Source: Campylobacterales bacterium | Lineage (GTDB): Bacteria; Campylobacterota; Campylobacteria; Campylobacterales; Sulfurovaceae | DNA length: 7,640 nt | Assembly (NCBI GenBank): GCA_014763905.1 | Contig: JACXUN010000071.1 | Span: forward strand, 1-7,640 | Reading direction: 5' to 3' | Part shown: one piece after another, positions 5,804 through 7,640 of the stretch | Layout: the number at the start of each line of letters is the position of its first letter | How positions within the stretch are numbered: position 1 is the stretch's first letter | The notes under the pieces: model-generated | Told to the model about the DNA's origin: nothing | Seen by the model: the letters and a program-made list of their open reading frames with translations, nothing else | Database searches by the model: none | Position numbers and translations under genes: made by a program

Positions 5804-6853
5804 ATGAAAATATTTTTAACCGGTGGAGCGGGGTATATTGGAACCCATACATGTGTTGAGCTATTGAATGCCGGACATGAGGTGATCGTTTATGATAACC
5901 TCTCCAACAGTTCCCACGAAGCGCTCAATCGCGTAGAAACCATTACCGGCAAATCGGTGAGACTCATCGTTGGTGACATCCGTGATGAGACGACAATGTC
6001 TAAAGCGATGCAGGGGTGCGATGCGGTGATCCATTTTGCAGGACTGAAAGCGGTGGGTGAATCGGTAGCTAAACCGCTAGAATATTACGACAACAATATT
6101 CAGGGAACATTATGTCTATTGCGAGCCATGAAGAGCCACGGGATAAAGACGCTCGTATTTAGTTCTTCCGCAACCGTATACGGAGATCCCGACTATCTTC
6201 CGTTGAATGAATCCCATCCGCTACGAGCCACCAACCCTTATGGTCGGACCAAGCTCATGATCGAAGAGATACTGCGTGATCTCTACAAATCCGACCCCGA
6301 GTGGAAAATCATGATCCTGCGCTATTTTAACCCTGTAGGGGCACATGAGAGTGGTCTAATCGGCGAAGACCCACAGGGCATTCCCAACAATCTTATGCCT
6401 TTCGTAGCTCAAGTGGCGGTCGGACGTAGAGAGATATTGAGTATTTTCGGTGGAGATTACCCTACTCGCGACGGGACGGGGGTGCGTGATTATATCCATG
6501 TCGTCGATTTGGCACTAGGACATCTAAAAGCTCTCGAGGCGCTTAGCACGCCGCAATGTACCCCACTTAACCTAGGGACAGGATTGGGCTATAGTGTTCT
6601 TGAGGTTGTAAACGCTTTTGCAAAAGTGAGCGGTGCGGATATACCCTATATAATAGCTCCACGACGTGATGGTGATATTGCGGCATGTTATGCCGATCCC
6701 ACTTTGGCAAAGGAGCGCTTAGGATGGAGTGCTACTAGAAATCTAGAGGATATGTGTGCCGATACATGGCATTTTCAATCGAAAAATCCTCATGGGTATG
6801 GATTAAAAGAGTTTTTTGGATACAATAAAGATGGGAGAAAAATAGATGAATAA
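5804..6853 (+). CDS. galE: UDP-glucose/UDP-GlcNAc 4-epimerase
   Basis: GalE is an NAD-dependent extended SDR that inverts C4 of UDP-hexoses; this one has 349 residues against 338 in E. coli. Motifs: [11 protein letters not shown] (6-16), [29 protein letters not shown] with Ser122, YGRTK with catalytic Tyr146 and Lys150, [17 protein letters not shown] and [19 protein letters not shown]. At residue 295, in DIAACYADP, a Cys takes the place of E. coli Tyr299; human GALE has Cys307 here within a near-identical stretch and accepts N-acetylated sugars. I therefore infer dual UDP-Glc/UDP-GlcNAc activity, which would feed the dehydrogenase that follows. A GAGGAT ribosome-binding site precedes the ATG, 17 bases after rfbB. 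The stop overlaps the next start by eight bases. The last 20 or so codons become A/T-rich. Confidence 0.95.
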   Translation: MKIFLTGGAGYIGTHTCVELLNAGHEVIVYDNLSNSSHEALNRVETITGKSVRLIVGDIRDETTMSKAMQGCDAVIHFAGLKAVGESVAKPLEYYDNNIQGTLCLLRAMKSHGIKTLVFSSSATVYGDPDYLPLNESHPLRATNPYGRTKLMIEEILRDLYKSDPEWKIMILRYFNPVGAHESGLIGEDPQGIPNNLMPFVAQVAVGRREILSIFGGDYPTRDGTGVRDYIHVVDLALGHLKALEALSTPQCTPLNLGTGLGYSVLEVVNAFAKVSGADIPYIIAPRRDGDIAACYADPTLAKERLGWSATRNLEDMCADTWHFQSKNPHGYGLKEFFGYNKDGRKIDE

Positions 6854-7640
6854 TATAAAAATATGTGTAATAGGTTTAGGATATGTTGGATTGCCTCTGG
6901 CCCATGCGTTTAGCAGCAAATATGAGGTAACGGGGCTTGATATAAATAAAGCCAGAATTGATGAGTTGCTCGGTGGATTTGATAGAACGCTTGAACTTAG
7001 CTCTGCTCAAGTACAAGAGTGTATCGACAATGGTATGAAATTTAGCACAAATATTGATGATGCCGCGTATTGCAATATTTACATCGTTACCGTGCCAACA
7101 CCGATAAATGAAGACAATGAGCCCGATCTTACCCCTATAGTTAAATCAACACAGGCTGTGTCAAAGGTTATCAAAAACGGTGATATAGTTATCTATGAAA
7201 GCACTGTTTACCCGGGAGTTACAGAGGAAGTTTGTGTGCCTATTTTGGAAGAAGGAAGCGGACTTAAATTTAACGAAGGCTTTTTTTGCGGTTATAGTCC
7301 TGAGCGCATCAATCCGGGGGACAAAGAGCATACAGTTACAAAAATACTCAAGATCACCAGCGGAAGCACTCCCGAAATTGCTTTAAGAGTCGATGAACTT
7401 TATAAGTCTATCATCACAGCAGGAACGCATTTGGCACCGTCAATAAAAGTAGCGGAAGCTGCAAAGGTTATAGAAAATACTCAAAGAGATGTAAATATCG
7501 CTCTTATGAATGAGCTTGCAATGATATTTGATGTTATGAAGATAGACACAAATGCAGTGCTTGAAGCAGCCGGAACAAAGTGGAACTTTATAAAATTAAA
7601 GCCCGGCCTTGTGGGCGGACACTGTATCGGCGTAGATCCA
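6846..7640 (+). CDS. tviB: UDP-N-acetylhexosamine 6-dehydrogenase, TviB/WbpO type (partial)
   Basis: The frame runs open from the ATG at 6846 to the window edge, giving 265 of an expected 420 or so residues. It oxidises C6 of a UDP-N-acetylhexosamine to the uronic acid with 2 NAD+. The N-terminal Rossmann motif [10 protein letters not shown] is at 10-19; [40 protein letters not shown] and TSGSTPE follow; [20 protein letters not shown] is the central-domain helix with the conserved Lys and Asn; GGHCIGVDP has the catalytic Cys260. The [12 protein letters not shown] and AAGTKWNF segments favour the TviB/WbpO (UDP-GalNAc/GlcNAc) group over UDP-glucose dehydrogenase; the exact substrate is not certain. 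GGGAGA precedes the start, which overlaps galE by eight bases (ATGAATAA). Its GC, about 40%, and frequent ATA codons differ from the upstream genes. Confidence 0.93.
   Translation, partial: MNNIKICVIGLGYVGLPLAHAFSSKYEVTGLDINKARIDELLGGFDRTLELSSAQVQECIDNGMKFSTNIDDAAYCNIYIVTVPTPINEDNEPDLTPIVKSTQAVSKVIKNGDIVIYESTVYPGVTEEVCVPILEEGSGLKFNEGFFCGYSPERINPGDKEHTVTKILKITSGSTPEIALRVDELYKSIITAGTHLAPSIKVAEAAKVIENTQRDVNIALMNELAMIFDVMKIDTNAVLEAAGTKWNFIKLKPGLVGGHCIGVDP

Noticed and set aside
1..7640. CRISPR array, tRNA genes or a defence system
   Set aside because: No regularly spaced repeats of 20 or more bases, no tRNA-like cloverleaf and no nuclease, helicase or toxin genes were seen.

Overview
The window looks like a chromosomal segment of a Campylobacterota (epsilonproteobacterial) sulfur-oxidiser-type bacterium, perhaps Sulfuricurvum or Sulfurimonas-like. 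This rests on the character of the proteins (DapE, GalU and the Rml set), the tightly overlapping genes and the mid-range base composition. It is an impression from reading, not a database result. All convincing genes are on the + strand.

Region 1 (1-1153) holds three closely spaced genes: the 3' end of dapE (lysine/peptidoglycan precursor synthesis), a small exported thioredoxin-fold protein with a CRWC centre, and ridA (enamine/imine deaminase). Each of the last two has a clear Shine-Dalgarno sequence, and the three probably form one transcript.

Region 2 (1154-1615) is a gene-free stretch of about 460 bases, unusually rich in structure for its size. It contains palindromes and a repeated ACTCA(A)TTGGTG motif. 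A strong dyad sits just upstream of an extended -10 box, followed by two small perfect hairpins and a very strong bidirectional intrinsic terminator. A pair of imperfect inverted repeats encloses roughly 1374-1592. It could be a small RNA gene, an attenuated leader for the galU operon, a small non-autonomous mobile element, or a mixture of these. It is the least explained part of the window.

Region 3 (1616-6853) is a six-gene nucleotide-sugar operon: galU, rfbA, rfbC, rfbD, rfbB, galE. The first five genes overlap by 1-8 bases at each stop/start, and galE follows rfbB after 17 bases. GalU makes UDP-glucose. RfbA, RfbB, RfbC and RfbD together convert glucose-1-phosphate and dTTP to dTDP-L-rhamnose. 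GalE interconverts UDP-glucose and UDP-galactose, and because it carries a Cys at the position that gates substrate size it probably also handles UDP-GlcNAc/UDP-GalNAc.

Region 4 (6846-7640) is the first 265 codons of a TviB/WbpO-type UDP-N-acetylhexosamine 6-dehydrogenase, overlapping galE by 8 bases. Its composition drops to about 40% GC, against about 50% in the genes before it, and it uses many more ATA and other A/T-ending codons. This suggests that the variable, transferred part of a surface-polysaccharide (O-antigen or capsule) locus begins here. GalE plus this dehydrogenase would give UDP-GlcNAc to UDP-GalNAc to UDP-GalNAcA, supplying an acidic sugar alongside rhamnose.
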